A stretch of 64,000 nt of DNA from Caldifermentibacillus hisashii (GTDB taxonomy: Bacteria; Bacillota; Bacilli; Bacillales; Caldibacillaceae). The stretch is from the NCBI RefSeq assembly GCF_027568575.1, contig NZ_JANUVP010000011.1. One strand, 5' to 3'. The notes beneath the pieces were generated by a model that had not been told where the DNA came from, did not search any database, and was given only the letters and a program-made list of their open reading frames with translations. The translations under genes were made by a program, and so were the position numbers. The stretch's first letter is position 1; each line of letters begins with the position of its first letter. Shown here in pieces: positions 1 through 8,545 of the stretch.

Positions 1-72
1 AACAAAGCTTAGATCCTTAATCTAACACGGTTTAACAAGTATTTCAAAAAGCGTTGCATTTAATATTGCAAT

Positions 73-381
73 TTAAGTTTTTCTATTTTTGTCTTTTTTA
101 CTTTGAAAATAATTAACTTTTATTTGGGGTGGCTGATCATAATATTCTAAAATATCATCATTAAATTCCATCATATAGATGGCTGGTAATTCAACCTTAT
201 GGCTCTCAAATTGAATAGTAACTCCCATTTTATTACTGCTATATCTTCCACTTACATTATACTTACCTCCTCCGACCCGTCTTGCTGGTGGAGACTGTCG
301 TATCCGTTGAATTTCCGTTTTTGTCTCTTCCGTTAAATTCAATCTTGCAGCCCATTCTTCAAACTCACTAGGACTCATCAT
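73..381 (-). pseudogene. TnsA-like endonuclease, N-terminal fragment (Tn7-like transposon)
   Basis: The product is about 102 residues and resembles the N-terminal part of TnsA-type transposon endonucleases: an SPSEFEEW start, the RRVGGG and NVSGRY segments, and the stretch around FESHKVELPAIY and LEYYDQPP. The family is usually well over 200 residues and goes on to the PDFFVI-type catalytic part, which is absent. A TAA at 73-75 ends the frame, and the 72 bases beyond it do not restore it in any obvious way. I chose the ATG at 381 because AAAGGAAGGG precedes it at a normal distance; a longer frame reaches 417. It overlaps the 3' end of tniQ by 14 bases, the usual operon coupling. It is probably inactive. 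The remaining transposition genes, if present, lie to the left of the window. Confidence 0.65.
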
Positions 382-1732
382 TGAAAAATTCCCTTCCTTT
401 CTTTCCCTCATAACCACTTTGAATTAATAGAACCTTCCAATAGTCTTGCAAAACCTTTTCTTTTAAAACTCCTATCTTGTTAACTTTTTCTTCGATTTTT
501 CTACGGCTTGGATAAATCTCTTCACTTGTTAACTCATTGAAGGCTGTCTTTATTTGTTCTTTTAACCGATCAATTCTTTGCTCTGACCTTTCTGTTATAT
601 AATCGTTATATCTTTTAGATATTTGTTTACAAAGGTCTGGAAAATTCCTGTACAACACTCGTCTATCTCTACCAATTATTTTTGCAACAGAATTCATCGA
701 TAAAGGAGTCTCCATTGTCGAAAGTTCTATCATTTTTTTCTCTATCAAATCATAATTAAGTGGCTTTCGAGTGTGATTTGTTTTATTATTAATGACCTGC
801 TTGTCATTAATTTGAAATATATTAGCATCCAATTTCTGAGATTTTAAGAGTAAATCTAAAATATTTTTATTTAATTTAAAACAAACTTGCAGGACATTTT
901 CTATAGATGGGAAATTTATTGCATTTAACCAGTATCGGAGAGTACTCTTCGGGGTATTTAGATATCTTGAAAAACTTGCAACACTATTGTTAAAATATTC
1001 CTCATTTATAAAGTTCAATTCATTTATAAACCTACGTTTAAATCCTTTTGCATCTATTTGATTAGGATTTAACATAAGAAGTTCCTCCATATTTTCATAG
1101 ACAAAAATTTCCCAGTTAATTTCTGCTGGATTAAATCTATTGGTTTGATCACCTTTGGACAATATAGAGCAACAGTTAGGACAATAGCCGGGAATCATCT
1201 GTCTGCGTAGTATATCAACAGTTCTATTGCATACATGACATCTATCAATTAAGAATCGATTATGTTTTTTGCAAATATTTACCGGTTTTAATAGCCATAT
1301 TAGAGGGTAATATATTACCTTTTTATCATTCTTCCAATTTCTAATACAGTCAGGACACCAAGCAAGTGAATCTTTCAATAAATTTCTTAGTGATATAAAT
1401 TCCTTTAATTTAAGTAGAGTTAGATTGGATAAGTCGTTTCTTGAGGTTAGCTTTTCCAATATCCCAACCAATTCAATTGCATTTTCCATATATCCATTTA
1501 CGGTTTTTGCCCCTTCATAAAAGCGGTTACCGCCATAATTGGAACTCCTTTCTAAATAATTTTTATTCATGTGTGGGAATACCATCTTATTAAATAAATG
1601 ACCAACTGTAATGTTGTGTTCATATGCTACTCTAATTAGATAGCTGCTTAGACTTTCAACTTGGCCTGTACCTAAACCAATGGGTTCAATATTGTATAAA
1701 ATACTTCTTGTGTAAAGGTTTAATTCATACAC
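368..1732 (-). CDS. tniQ: TniQ/TnsD family transposon target-selection protein
   Basis: The product is 454 residues long. TniQ/TnsD proteins bind the target site of Tn7-like elements and recruit the TnsC ATPase. An N-terminal TniQ domain (EPIGLGTGQVESLSSYLIRVA) is followed by cysteine/histidine pairs typical of the family: CPDC near residue 126, CKKH near 154, CHVC near 165 and CPNC near 184, probably binding zinc. The C-terminal part contains helix-turn-helix-like segments (SVASFSRYLNTPKSTLRYW; SMNSVAKIIGRDRRVLYRNFP) suited to DNA reading. A GTG at 1732 has a GAGG ribosome site 8 bases upstream and is preferred over the GTG at 1741, which abuts it. The gene precedes the tnsA fragment. TniQ-first order puts the transposon end just to the right. 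Confidence 0.8.
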   Translation of the reverse strand: MYELNLYTRSILYNIEPIGLGTGQVESLSSYLIRVAYEHNITVGHLFNKMVFPHMNKNYLERSSNYGGNRFYEGAKTVNGYMENAIELVGILEKLTSRNDLSNLTLLKLKEFISLRNLLKDSLAWCPDCIRNWKNDKKVIYYPLIWLLKPVNICKKHNRFLIDRCHVCNRTVDILRRQMIPGYCPNCCSILSKGDQTNRFNPAEINWEIFVYENMEELLMLNPNQIDAKGFKRRFINELNFINEEYFNNSVASFSRYLNTPKSTLRYWLNAINFPSIENVLQVCFKLNKNILDLLLKSQKLDANIFQINDKQVINNKTNHTRKPLNYDLIEKKMIELSTMETPLSMNSVAKIIGRDRRVLYRNFPDLCKQISKRYNDYITERSEQRIDRLKEQIKTAFNELTSEEIYPSRRKIEEKVNKIGVLKEKVLQDYWKVLLIQSGYEGKKGREFFNDES

Positions 1733-1809
1733 TGAATACACCTCATTCCTTTCATTTTCTTCATTATTGACAAATCAAATATTCGTTTATTCAGTTCTTC
1801 CTTAACAGG

Positions 1810-1846
1810 TCGTTTTATGGTCATAAACAGTCGTTTCATGGTCATA
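1810..1846. repeat. Two 16-bp direct repeats in 21-bp register upstream of tniQ
   Basis: TCGTTTTATGGTCATA (1810-1825) and TCGTTTCATGGTCATA (1831-1846) differ at one base and start 21 bp apart, two helical turns. A further TCGTTT occurs at 1783. Tn7-like ends carry arrays of TnsB-binding sites of about this size, and this is where the element's end is expected, just outside tniQ. An operator for the transposition genes is the alternative. No TGT terminus or target duplication could be fixed. Confidence 0.45.
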
Positions 1847-2008
1847 TTCAAAGTTAAAATTCATTTTATTTGATAAGATTTACATTGTTTATGTATTAGA
1901 GAAAGACTTAAATATACAAAATTCTGGGTATATTTAATCCTTATATGTTTGGATAGTTATTTATTTGGAAATCATAATATTGTTGTTAGTGCAATTTGTA
2001 TTTCAGAC

Positions 2009-2042
2009 AAAAAAGGGAGGAAGTTAAAACTTCCCCCTTTTT
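2009..2042. terminator. Bidirectional intrinsic terminator hairpin
   Basis: The inverted repeat AAAAAGGG-AGGAAGTT / AACTTCC-CCCTTTTT has a run of T on the plus strand and a matching A run on the other side, so it can stop transcription both ways. No intact gene ends here. It may be what is left of a gene lost next to the transposon end. The rest of the 1,733-2,331 gap holds only the phased repeats. Confidence 0.6.
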
Positions 2043-2331
2043 CCATTTCCCTTTCTTGTTTGCTCTCTGTCAACTCAAAATACAACCATAACCTTTTCTA
2101 TATAAGAAATGCCTATCTTGCTCAAAGAGTGTTGGTATTGGATCACCTATAAACTAATATTTAGTTGGAATTGTTTTACTTAATAATGAAATTAATTTAT
2201 TTATAAAAGGTTGACATCAGATCTTACTTATATTTTTTTGTGAAGGCTTTTTATACAATATTTACACTGTTAATACTAAAACAACTTTAACTTTTCAATT
2301 AAATTGAGGTAAATAAGGAGTTGTGTACAAA

Positions 2332-2703
2332 GTGGATATTGAACATATCTTTAAGCATGGATCTTTTGAGGAATTTCAGCAAATAACAACTTTAAGGGAA
2401 AATCAGCTATACTGGTTAAATTATATTGTAGGTTCAATTGAAAAAAGACGTGTAGCGGAAATTTTATTTGTTAAGGGAAATTCAATTAAAGAAGTAGAAG
2501 ATGTTTTAATATTATCTGACGGCGAGGCTTCATTAATAAAAGAACATTTAAATAAATACGGAACAATTGATATAGATAATATAATAAGAGCATTAACAAA
2601 AATTTATCAAAGACAAACGCTAGAAGCGGTTATTGAACGTTTGTTAGATAAAAATTACAATAAAGATATCTTAGATGATGTTATACAATTGATTAATAAA
2701 TAG
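2332..2703 (+). CDS. Hypothetical protein, about 123 residues
   Basis: I do not recognise this family. The protein is mostly helical, acidic-basic mixed and soluble, with no signal peptide or membrane segment. AAGGAG at 2315-2320 sits 11 bases before the GTG at 2332; the GTG at 2323 is in frame but only 2 bases from the Shine-Dalgarno. The phrase RRVAEILFVKGNSIKEVEDVL followed by DGEASLIKEHLNKYG could be a degenerate helix-turn-helix, but that is a guess. It stands alone between the transposon edge and the ABC transporter locus, and its codon use is as AT-rich as its surroundings. It could be accessory cargo. Confidence 0.5.
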   Translation: MDIEHIFKHGSFEEFQQITTLRENQLYWLNYIVGSIEKRRVAEILFVKGNSIKEVEDVLILSDGEASLIKEHLNKYGTIDIDNIIRALTKIYQRQTLEAVIERLLDKNYNKDILDDVIQLINK

Positions 2704-2920
2704 ATGGAAGAATAATTAAAATTCAAGATATAAAGTAATAACGAAAAATCTGATAATAGTAAAGATATAGTCATGAAAAAAAGAAATAACCAGAATGTCA
2801 CTAACAAAGAAAAAAAACAGAACTAGATTATTTAAAGCAATGTATATTCTCAAAATGATATTTATAGGAATTATAAAGGTATGAGTACACTCTCGTATTA
2901 TACATTGAATTATGAAGTAG

Positions 2921-2954
2921 AAAATCCAACACTAAAATTTAGTGCTGGATTTTT
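2921..2954 (+). terminator. Intrinsic terminator in the 2,704-3,762 gap
   Basis: AAATCCA-A-CACTAAA pairs with TTTAGTG-C-TGGATTT and is followed by TTTTTCTATTT on the plus strand. It may end transcription from the small gene at 2332. The rest of this gap of roughly 1 kb has no convincing gene; its right end carries the regulatory repeats at 3663-3717. Confidence 0.6.
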
Positions 2955-3662
2955 CTATTTCTTAGAGATTTATAAATACGCAAGCTTGTTGCAATTCCTA
3001 AGACAGATAATTAACGATTGATTTTAGCATACCCACTTATATTCCTCATTAAACAAACTCTGTAAGCCATAAACCTAGTATATTTAACTAGACTATATTT
3101 CTTATATAATTTTATTTAATATATACTCATCATTGTATTTACATGAACATATAGTAAACTTTCCTCTGGATTTACAATGTAAATGGTAGTTTCAAGAATT
3201 GCTTAAAAACTAAACAGACCTTCCACTACAAAGAGTGTGAAAGCTCAGTGCTATCTATAAAATTGTATTAAGTTCCTTTCCTTACTAAAGAATTGCCTGA
3301 CTCGGTTATTCACCAACCTTATTTTTAAACACTAGATACACTTCCCCGATAAATTAAAACTTTTCATGGAATTTCTTTTTCCCTCTTACTAAATAGATTA
3401 TAGATTAGATATTCAATAACCATGTGATACATAGTATTTCTTTCACTGTTCAACTTTGATTAGCGCTATTGGAATATAACTCATTTTTTCCTTCTCTTTA
3501 CCATTTTAACTAATTTTCTTATTTTTATTGCTAAGTCTGTGACGCAGAAAATGTACAAATGAATCTATTTTATGTAAATAGTGGAACTGATGATGGAACC
3601 TTCTCAGTATGTAGCAATATATAGTATCCCCAATTTATTTAAACCATTCAACCATAAATTTC

Positions 3663-3717
3663 TGTAAGGTTTTTGTAAGAAATTCTTCAATACAGTTTAA
3701 GAAATACTTCGTACAAT
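3663..3717 (+). promoter_or_regulatory. Candidate response-regulator site and promoter of the ABC locus
   Basis: TGTAAG occurs at 3663-3668 and 3674-3679, an 11-bp step. AAGAAATTCTTC (3677-3688) recurs as AAGAAATACTTC (3699-3710), 22 bp further on. A TACAAT at 3712-3717 would make a good -10, but no good -35 precedes it. Direct repeats in 11-bp register next to a weak -35 are the usual target of OmpR-type activators such as the one encoded at 7829. The assignment is inference from spacing. Confidence 0.45.
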
Positions 3718-3762
3718 CAAATTACGTTAGATTTAAAACTTATAAAAGTTAGGAGAATAGAA

Positions 3763-4494
3763 ATGGGATTAATTGTTGAGACAAACCAACTTACAAAGCG
3801 TTTTCGTGATCAGGAAGCAGTTAAAGAAGTGAATTTAAAAGTAACTGAAGGAAAAGTATATGGATTGCTTGGTCCAAATGGCGCTGGGAAAACTACGTTA
3901 TTAAAAATGCTTGTGGGACTTTTACATTCTACTTCAGGTGACATCAAAATTTTTGGAAAGCCTTGGCATCGTGACCTTCTTTCAAAGGTAGGAACCTTGA
4001 TTGAGAATCCAGCTCTATACGGTCATTTAACAGGATGGGAAAATCTAGAAGTTCATCGTCGTTTGTTAGGACTTCCAAAACAAAGGATTAATGAGGTATT
4101 AAATATTGTTGGTCTTCAGGATGTAAGTCGTAAAAAAAGGGTCTCACAGTATTCTCTTGGTATGAAACAACGATTAGGTATTGCGATAGCTTTGCTTAAT
4201 TACCCAAAGCTTCTAATTCTTGATGAACCTACAAATGGTCTTGATCCAATGGGAATACGGGAGATGCGATCTCTTATACGTTCCTTTGCAGAAAGCGGGA
4301 TTACAGTTATTCTTTCTAGTCATATTCTAAATGAAGTGGCTCAAATTGTAACAGACGTGGGAATTATAAGCCAAGGTCAACTTCGTTATCAAGGCTCACT
4401 TGAGGAACTAATGAATCAAGGTAGAAATGATGAAGATCTTGAAGATATTTTTATTCGCTATGTAAATGATTCTCAGGGAGGTATGTATAGATGA
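3763..4494 (+). CDS. Lantibiotic-protection-type ABC transporter ATP-binding protein (LanF-like)
   Basis: This 243-residue ATPase belongs to the BcrA/LanF branch, whose members power removal of peptide antibiotics from the membrane. Walker A GPNGAGKTT lies at 37-45, the signature is the LanF-type YSLGMKQRLGIA, and Walker B with its catalytic glutamate is LLILDEPTNGLD. The H-loop is SSH. AGGAG lies upstream of the ATG. The stop overlaps the next start by 4 bases (ATGA), so it is translationally coupled to the two permeases that follow. LanFEG locus order and the two-component system downstream suggest self-protection or resistance to a lantibiotic or bacitracin-like peptide. No bacteriocin precursor gene is seen nearby. 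Confidence 0.85.
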   Translation: MGLIVETNQLTKRFRDQEAVKEVNLKVTEGKVYGLLGPNGAGKTTLLKMLVGLLHSTSGDIKIFGKPWHRDLLSKVGTLIENPALYGHLTGWENLEVHRRLLGLPKQRINEVLNIVGLQDVSRKKRVSQYSLGMKQRLGIAIALLNYPKLLILDEPTNGLDPMGIREMRSLIRSFAESGITVILSSHILNEVAQIVTDVGIISQGQLRYQGSLEELMNQGRNDEDLEDIFIRYVNDSQGGMYR

Positions 4495-5243
4495 TTGGTT
4501 TTATTCAATCAGAATGGATTAAATATCGTAGAACATTAACGCCTTGGATTATTGTTTGTGGTCCACTTATTTTGGCACTAGCACAGGCTATTTTTAATAT
4601 AATTGCTCCTATAGGTGCAACTTGGGAACATACATGGATGAATGTTTTTAATTGGTGGTCCGTTGTTGGAATTCCAATTGGTGCTGCCTTGCTTTCTGCT
4701 CTGTCGGTTTCTTATGAAAAACGTTCTGGGGCGTGGAAAGTATTACGCGTAAATTCATTTTCTACAAACAAACTATATTGGGCAAAATATACTATTTTAT
4801 CAATACAAACTCTTTTTGCTAGTGTATTCTTTACTATATTCGTATTTTTATTTAATTTCTGGCAAGTATCAGGAGAATTGATTATTTTAGATGTTTTGAC
4901 AGGTTCTATTGTTGCATGGTTTTCAGCTTTAGCACAGTTGGCAATTATGGTTTGGATTGCGCATATGATTGGATTCGGTGGTACGATATGTGTTGGTCTT
5001 GCTGGGTTTGTTTCCGGTGTACTAATGGCTGAAAAATCGTACTGGATAATCAATCCTTGGGCATGGCCTATTCGAGCATTAGAGCCAATTTTCGGTTTTC
5101 ATGCAAATGGAAAGGCTTTAGAAAATGATAGCCCTTTCTGGGATCCAAGTGTTATACCAATTGCAATTTTTCTAAGCATTATTGGAGTTATCGTATTTTT
5201 AATATTAGGATCTGTTTGGTTTAATCGTCGGGAGGTTCGGTAA
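4491..5243 (+). CDS. Lantibiotic-immunity ABC permease, LanE/MutE-like
   Basis: The product is a 250-residue integral membrane protein with about six hydrophobic segments (for example ITPWIIVCGPLILALAQAIF near the start and IPIAIFLSIIGVIVFLILG at the end). The start IQSEWIKYRRT and the segment SYEKRSGAWKVLRV are typical of LanE/LanG-type ABC-2 permeases. It starts inside the ATPase gene (4-base overlap) and is followed 2 bases later by a homologous permease. The two probably form a heterodimeric channel with the ATPase. Substrate is not visible from the sequence. Confidence 0.8.
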   Translation: MIGFIQSEWIKYRRTLTPWIIVCGPLILALAQAIFNIIAPIGATWEHTWMNVFNWWSVVGIPIGAALLSALSVSYEKRSGAWKVLRVNSFSTNKLYWAKYTILSIQTLFASVFFTIFVFLFNFWQVSGELIILDVLTGSIVAWFSALAQLAIMVWIAHMIGFGGTICVGLAGFVSGVLMAEKSYWIINPWAWPIRALEPIFGFHANGKALENDSPFWDPSVIPIAIFLSIIGVIVFLILGSVWFNRREVR

Positions 5244-5245
5244 TT

Positions 5246-6001
5246 ATGATTAAGGCGATGTATTCAGAATGGTTAAAATATAAACGGACATCGATCCCGT
5301 GGTTGTTAACGATACCTCCATTTGTAGTAGTGTTCATTTCTACGTATTATGTTTCACTTAATAATATAGATTCCGATACATGGATACAATTACTAGATTT
5401 TACCAATCAAATCTGGTCAGGGGTTTGGTTACCGCTTGGCTGGGGGCTAATTGCAGGTTTAGCCGCAAATATTGAGACAACTTCTGGTAATTGGAGGAGT
5501 CTTAGGGTACGGTCTCAATCACCTTACAAACTTTATGGTGCAAAGATATTAGTATTAGCTGTACAAACCTTTTTAAGTACATTATTACTCTTTATTTTAT
5601 TGTTTATTGCTGGAGGAATTTTAGAAATTCCATTGGATTATCCTTGGAGAGAATTCTCTGTCGTCATGATTGTAAACTGGATATCGGGAATGCCATTATT
5701 CCTCTTTTCTTTATGGATTGGTGAAATGTTTGGCTGGGCAATCTCAGTAGGTTTTGGAGTATTTGGGATTTTAGCCGCATCAATAATCGGTGCGACCAAT
5801 GTCGGAAATGATATTTGGGTGTTTATTCCTTGGGCATGGCCAGTGAGGCTCGTATATATGGGTTATGCACTTGTAAATAATAACAGTCATTTACTTGTAC
5901 CCTCTAATATTTTCTGGTCTGTTTTGATTGCCGTAATTTGCCTAAGTATTTTAATTACCATTAGCAGTATAAAGTGGTTTCATCGTAAAGAGATTAATTA
6001 A
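5246..6001 (+). CDS. Lantibiotic-immunity ABC permease, LanG/MutG-like
   Basis: The product has 251 residues and about six membrane segments. It is a clear paralogue of the preceding permease: both begin with (S)EWLKYKRT/SEWIKYRRT, share ETTSGNWRSLRVRS/EKRSGAWKVLRVNS, and end with W(F/V)xRxE. The ribosome site GGGAGG ends 9 bases before the ATG. With the two preceding genes it makes a complete LanFEG-like exporter. A 55-base gap then separates it from a second ABC ATPase. Confidence 0.8.
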   Translation: MIKAMYSEWLKYKRTSIPWLLTIPPFVVVFISTYYVSLNNIDSDTWIQLLDFTNQIWSGVWLPLGWGLIAGLAANIETTSGNWRSLRVRSQSPYKLYGAKILVLAVQTFLSTLLLFILLFIAGGILEIPLDYPWREFSVVMIVNWISGMPLFLFSLWIGEMFGWAISVGFGVFGILAASIIGATNVGNDIWVFIPWAWPVRLVYMGYALVNNNSHLLVPSNIFWSVLIAVICLSILITISSIKWFHRKEIN

Positions 6002-6056
6002 AAATAAAAATAAATTAAGTTATAATATAGATAGTAATATAGTGTGAGGGATAAAG

Positions 6057-6974
6057 ATGACCTATGTACTACAAACAAAAGGATTGACAAAAAAAGATCG
6101 TACAAACATATTAGTTGATCATGTAAACTTGAACGTTCAACGTAATGAAATTTATGGATTATTTGGAGGAGACGATTCAGGAAAATCGTCTATATTACAA
6201 ATGATTATGGGACTGATTTCCCCAACATCAGGTGAAATCAAACTTTTTGGTAATTCAACTTCAAAAAAAGCATACAACTTATTCGAGAGAATAGGTTACA
6301 TGGGTAATGAATTAGGGTTTTCTCCAAACTTAACTCTGTATGAAAATTTAGAACTGCATCGTCGATTGATGGGTGTTCTAGATAAAAACAGTGTTTTTGA
6401 ATCACTCAAAATGATAGAACTGGATAATATGATAGATACTCGTTATTCGTCACTAACTCTGGGCATGAGGCAAAGATTAGGTATTGCCCGTGCTTTGCTT
6501 CATCGACCAGAATTGCTTCTTTTGGACGACCCCTTAAATGGTCTAGACTCAGTAGAATCGAAAACTGTCCTCCTTTTATTTCAGCAGTTGACGAGTACCA
6601 AAAATGTTACGATTGTACTAACCAGCCATTCGGTAAATGATCTCCAAGGAATAGCAACTCATATTGGGATTCTTGATCGTGGAAAACTGTTGAAGGTTGT
6701 AGATAGAAACGAATTATTACAAAAAACACGTCAATTTCTTAAACTAAGGGTAGATGATGTAAAAAAAGCATCTTTTCTATTGGAACAAAACTTACAGATT
6801 ACAGACTATAAAGTATTAGAAGATGATACTCTCTTAATTTATGAACAATCTGAGCATGCAGCCGCTATTGCACGTACATTAATTACAAACAATTTAGAGG
6901 TAAGTGAATTAACTATTTCAAAAAGTTCTATAGAAGATTATATCGTTAAACTAAAAAATGAAGGTAGTTATTAA
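6057..6974 (+). CDS. ABC transporter ATP-binding protein with altered Walker B
   Basis: The product has 305 residues. The N-terminal ATPase domain has Walker A GGDDSGKSS (37-45), signature LTLGMRQRLGIARAL and Walker B LLLLDDPLNGLD. The catalytic glutamate that normally follows the Walker B aspartate is aspartate here (residue 158), which usually weakens hydrolysis. The C-terminal 90 residues form the regulatory extension seen in drug-export ATPases. It is followed by its own ABC-2 permease at 7022. It may act as a weak or regulatory ATPase, or form a mixed transporter with the LanFEG-like proteins. Confidence 0.75.
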   Translation: MTYVLQTKGLTKKDRTNILVDHVNLNVQRNEIYGLFGGDDSGKSSILQMIMGLISPTSGEIKLFGNSTSKKAYNLFERIGYMGNELGFSPNLTLYENLELHRRLMGVLDKNSVFESLKMIELDNMIDTRYSSLTLGMRQRLGIARALLHRPELLLLDDPLNGLDSVESKTVLLLFQQLTSTKNVTIVLTSHSVNDLQGIATHIGILDRGKLLKVVDRNELLQKTRQFLKLRVDDVKKASFLLEQNLQITDYKVLEDDTLLIYEQSEHAAAIARTLITNNLEVSELTISKSSIEDYIVKLKNEGSY

Positions 6975-7021
6975 AATATTTATTACAAACTAATGTTTAT
7001 AACTATTGTGGAGGTTCAAGA

Positions 7022-7744
7022 ATGCTAACCCAAATTTATATGGAATTGTATAAATTTAAACGTTCTAAAATATTATGGGTTATAATTGCTTTGTTGGTAA
7101 TTCATGTTCTTTGGAGTTTCATTCAAGCTAGCACAAGAAGTTTAAGTTGGGATGTATTTTTAAATTCTCAATACATGAATTTATGGATACGTCCAAGCTT
7201 TTTTACTTTTTTATCAGGTTATATTTTTGTTCGTGATTATGAAGAAAGAAGTATTGGAACCTTACTAACCTATCCATTTAGTCGTAGTCATTGGTATCTT
7301 TCCAAATTGATAACCGCGTTTTGCATTATTAGTCTCATTATCATGATAAATTTTGCTTTTGATTTAGTTATAGGTATTTTGTTACTAGGCCAACCATTAA
7401 CTCTTTCTATTGTTGGGAATCAATTGGTATTTTTAATTGAAACAGTTCTATTATATAGTGCATTAATACCATTGTCTGCAACACTTGGCATATTGCTGAG
7501 AAAATATGTTTTGTGTGCTGTAGCAAGTGTATTTGTTGTAATGATAAGTACGCTTTTTGGTGCATCACCTAAATACATTACATTAGACCCATGGTTGTTA
7601 CCGTATTTATTTTCCCATTATCCACAAAACCTACCAGAAATTAGTTTGTGGACACCCGGTGTTTATATCTCAATAATAATCGTTGTTTCGGGTGGGCTAT
7701 TAGGTTACTATCGCTATATAAATACTGATGTTTTTAATCACTGA
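7022..7744 (+). CDS. ABC-2 type permease, partner of the preceding ATPase
   Basis: The product is 240 residues with about six hydrophobic stretches. It begins with a cytoplasmic YMELYKFKRSKILW and carries the loop YVFVRDYEERSIGTLLTYPFSRSH-like segment typical of bacitracin/lantibiotic ABC-2 permeases. GGAGG lies a few bases before the ATG. Its position directly after the ATPase at 6057 indicates a two-gene exporter. Only one permease is present, so it would have to form a homodimer or pair with one of the two upstream permeases. Confidence 0.75.
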   Translation: MLTQIYMELYKFKRSKILWVIIALLVIHVLWSFIQASTRSLSWDVFLNSQYMNLWIRPSFFTFLSGYIFVRDYEERSIGTLLTYPFSRSHWYLSKLITAFCIISLIIMINFAFDLVIGILLLGQPLTLSIVGNQLVFLIETVLLYSALIPLSATLGILLRKYVLCAVASVFVVMISTLFGASPKYITLDPWLLPYLFSHYPQNLPEISLWTPGVYISIIIVVSGGLLGYYRYINTDVFNH

Positions 7745-7828
7745 TCTATATAAGTTGAATATCAAACCAGTGATTAAGTAAAAATGATGATGTAATATAG
7801 ATTAAAAATAAAGGTGAGGTGAATTTTT

Positions 7829-8545
7829 ATGGAGGTGGTTAACCTTTTAGTGGTAGAAGATGATGATGAAATAAGACATTTAGTTACGCGTGAGCTTGAA
7901 AAGGAAGGTTATCATGTAGATGCAGTAGGGAATGGCGATGATGCCTATACCTTTTTTACACACAGAAAATATGCATTAATCATTCTTGATTTGATGCTAC
8001 CCGGCTTAGACGGTTTTGAAGTCCTGAGAAAAATTCGTAGTAAAGAGCAAGTACCAGTCCTTATTTTATCGGCCAAAGATGCAGAAGCTGATAAAATTGT
8101 AGGACTTGGTTTAGGTGCTGACGATTATCTCACCAAGCCCTTTTTAATTGGAGAGCTTATTGCTCGTGTTAAAGCACAATTACGTAGATACTTATATTAT
8201 CAGCCTACAAATGATGAAAATACACCACCTTTGTTACAATACCAAGATTTAGAAATAGATTTGAACACATATTCAGTTAGAGTAGGAGAAACATCTATAT
8301 CACTAACAGCGAAGGAATTTGCTATCCTTAAATGTTTAATGTCAGAGCCACACCGTGTATTTTCAAAATCACAGCTTTTCGAAAGAGTTTGGGAGGAGCC
8401 TTATTCCTCCGATGTGGATGAAAATACTGTTATGGTTCACATACGAAGACTCCGGAAGAAAATTGAAAAAGATCCTTCAAATCCGAAGTATATTCAAACT
8501 GTTTGGGGAATTGGCTACCGATTAGGTAGTAATGATAAAACATGA
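7829..8545 (+). CDS. OmpR-family response regulator
   Basis: The product has 238 residues. The receiver domain (1-120) has acidic residues near 10-13, the phosphoacceptor Asp54 in ILDLMLPGLDG and a conserved KP (LTKPF). The winged-helix output domain follows from about 135 (LTAKEFAILKCLM; VDENTVMVHIRRLRKKIE; GIGYRLG). The stop overlaps the kinase start by 4 bases. By analogy with SpaR/NsrR/BceR systems it probably activates the transporter operon; 11-bp direct repeats at 3663-3710 are a candidate site. Confidence 0.9.
   Translation: MEVVNLLVVEDDDEIRHLVTRELEKEGYHVDAVGNGDDAYTFFTHRKYALIILDLMLPGLDGFEVLRKIRSKEQVPVLILSAKDAEADKIVGLGLGADDYLTKPFLIGELIARVKAQLRRYLYYQPTNDENTPPLLQYQDLEIDLNTYSVRVGETSISLTAKEFAILKCLMSEPHRVFSKSQLFERVWEEPYSSDVDENTVMVHIRRLRKKIEKDPSNPKYIQTVWGIGYRLGSNDKT

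Noticed and set aside
1949..2152. Plus-strand open frame of 67 codons
   Set aside because: It has no ribosome binding site, runs through a strong terminator hairpin (2009-2042) and shows no recognisable family.
3559..3624. A 21-codon frame ending in a Thr/Ser/Cys-rich stretch (SGTDDGTFSVCSNI) before the lantibiotic-type locus, considered as a bacteriocin precursor
   Set aside because: There is no ribosome site, no leader with a cleavage motif, and only one cysteine; no modification genes are near.
4712..5053. Minus-strand frame of 113 codons inside the LanE-like permease gene
   Set aside because: It is a shadow of the membrane protein on the other strand; no ribosome site.
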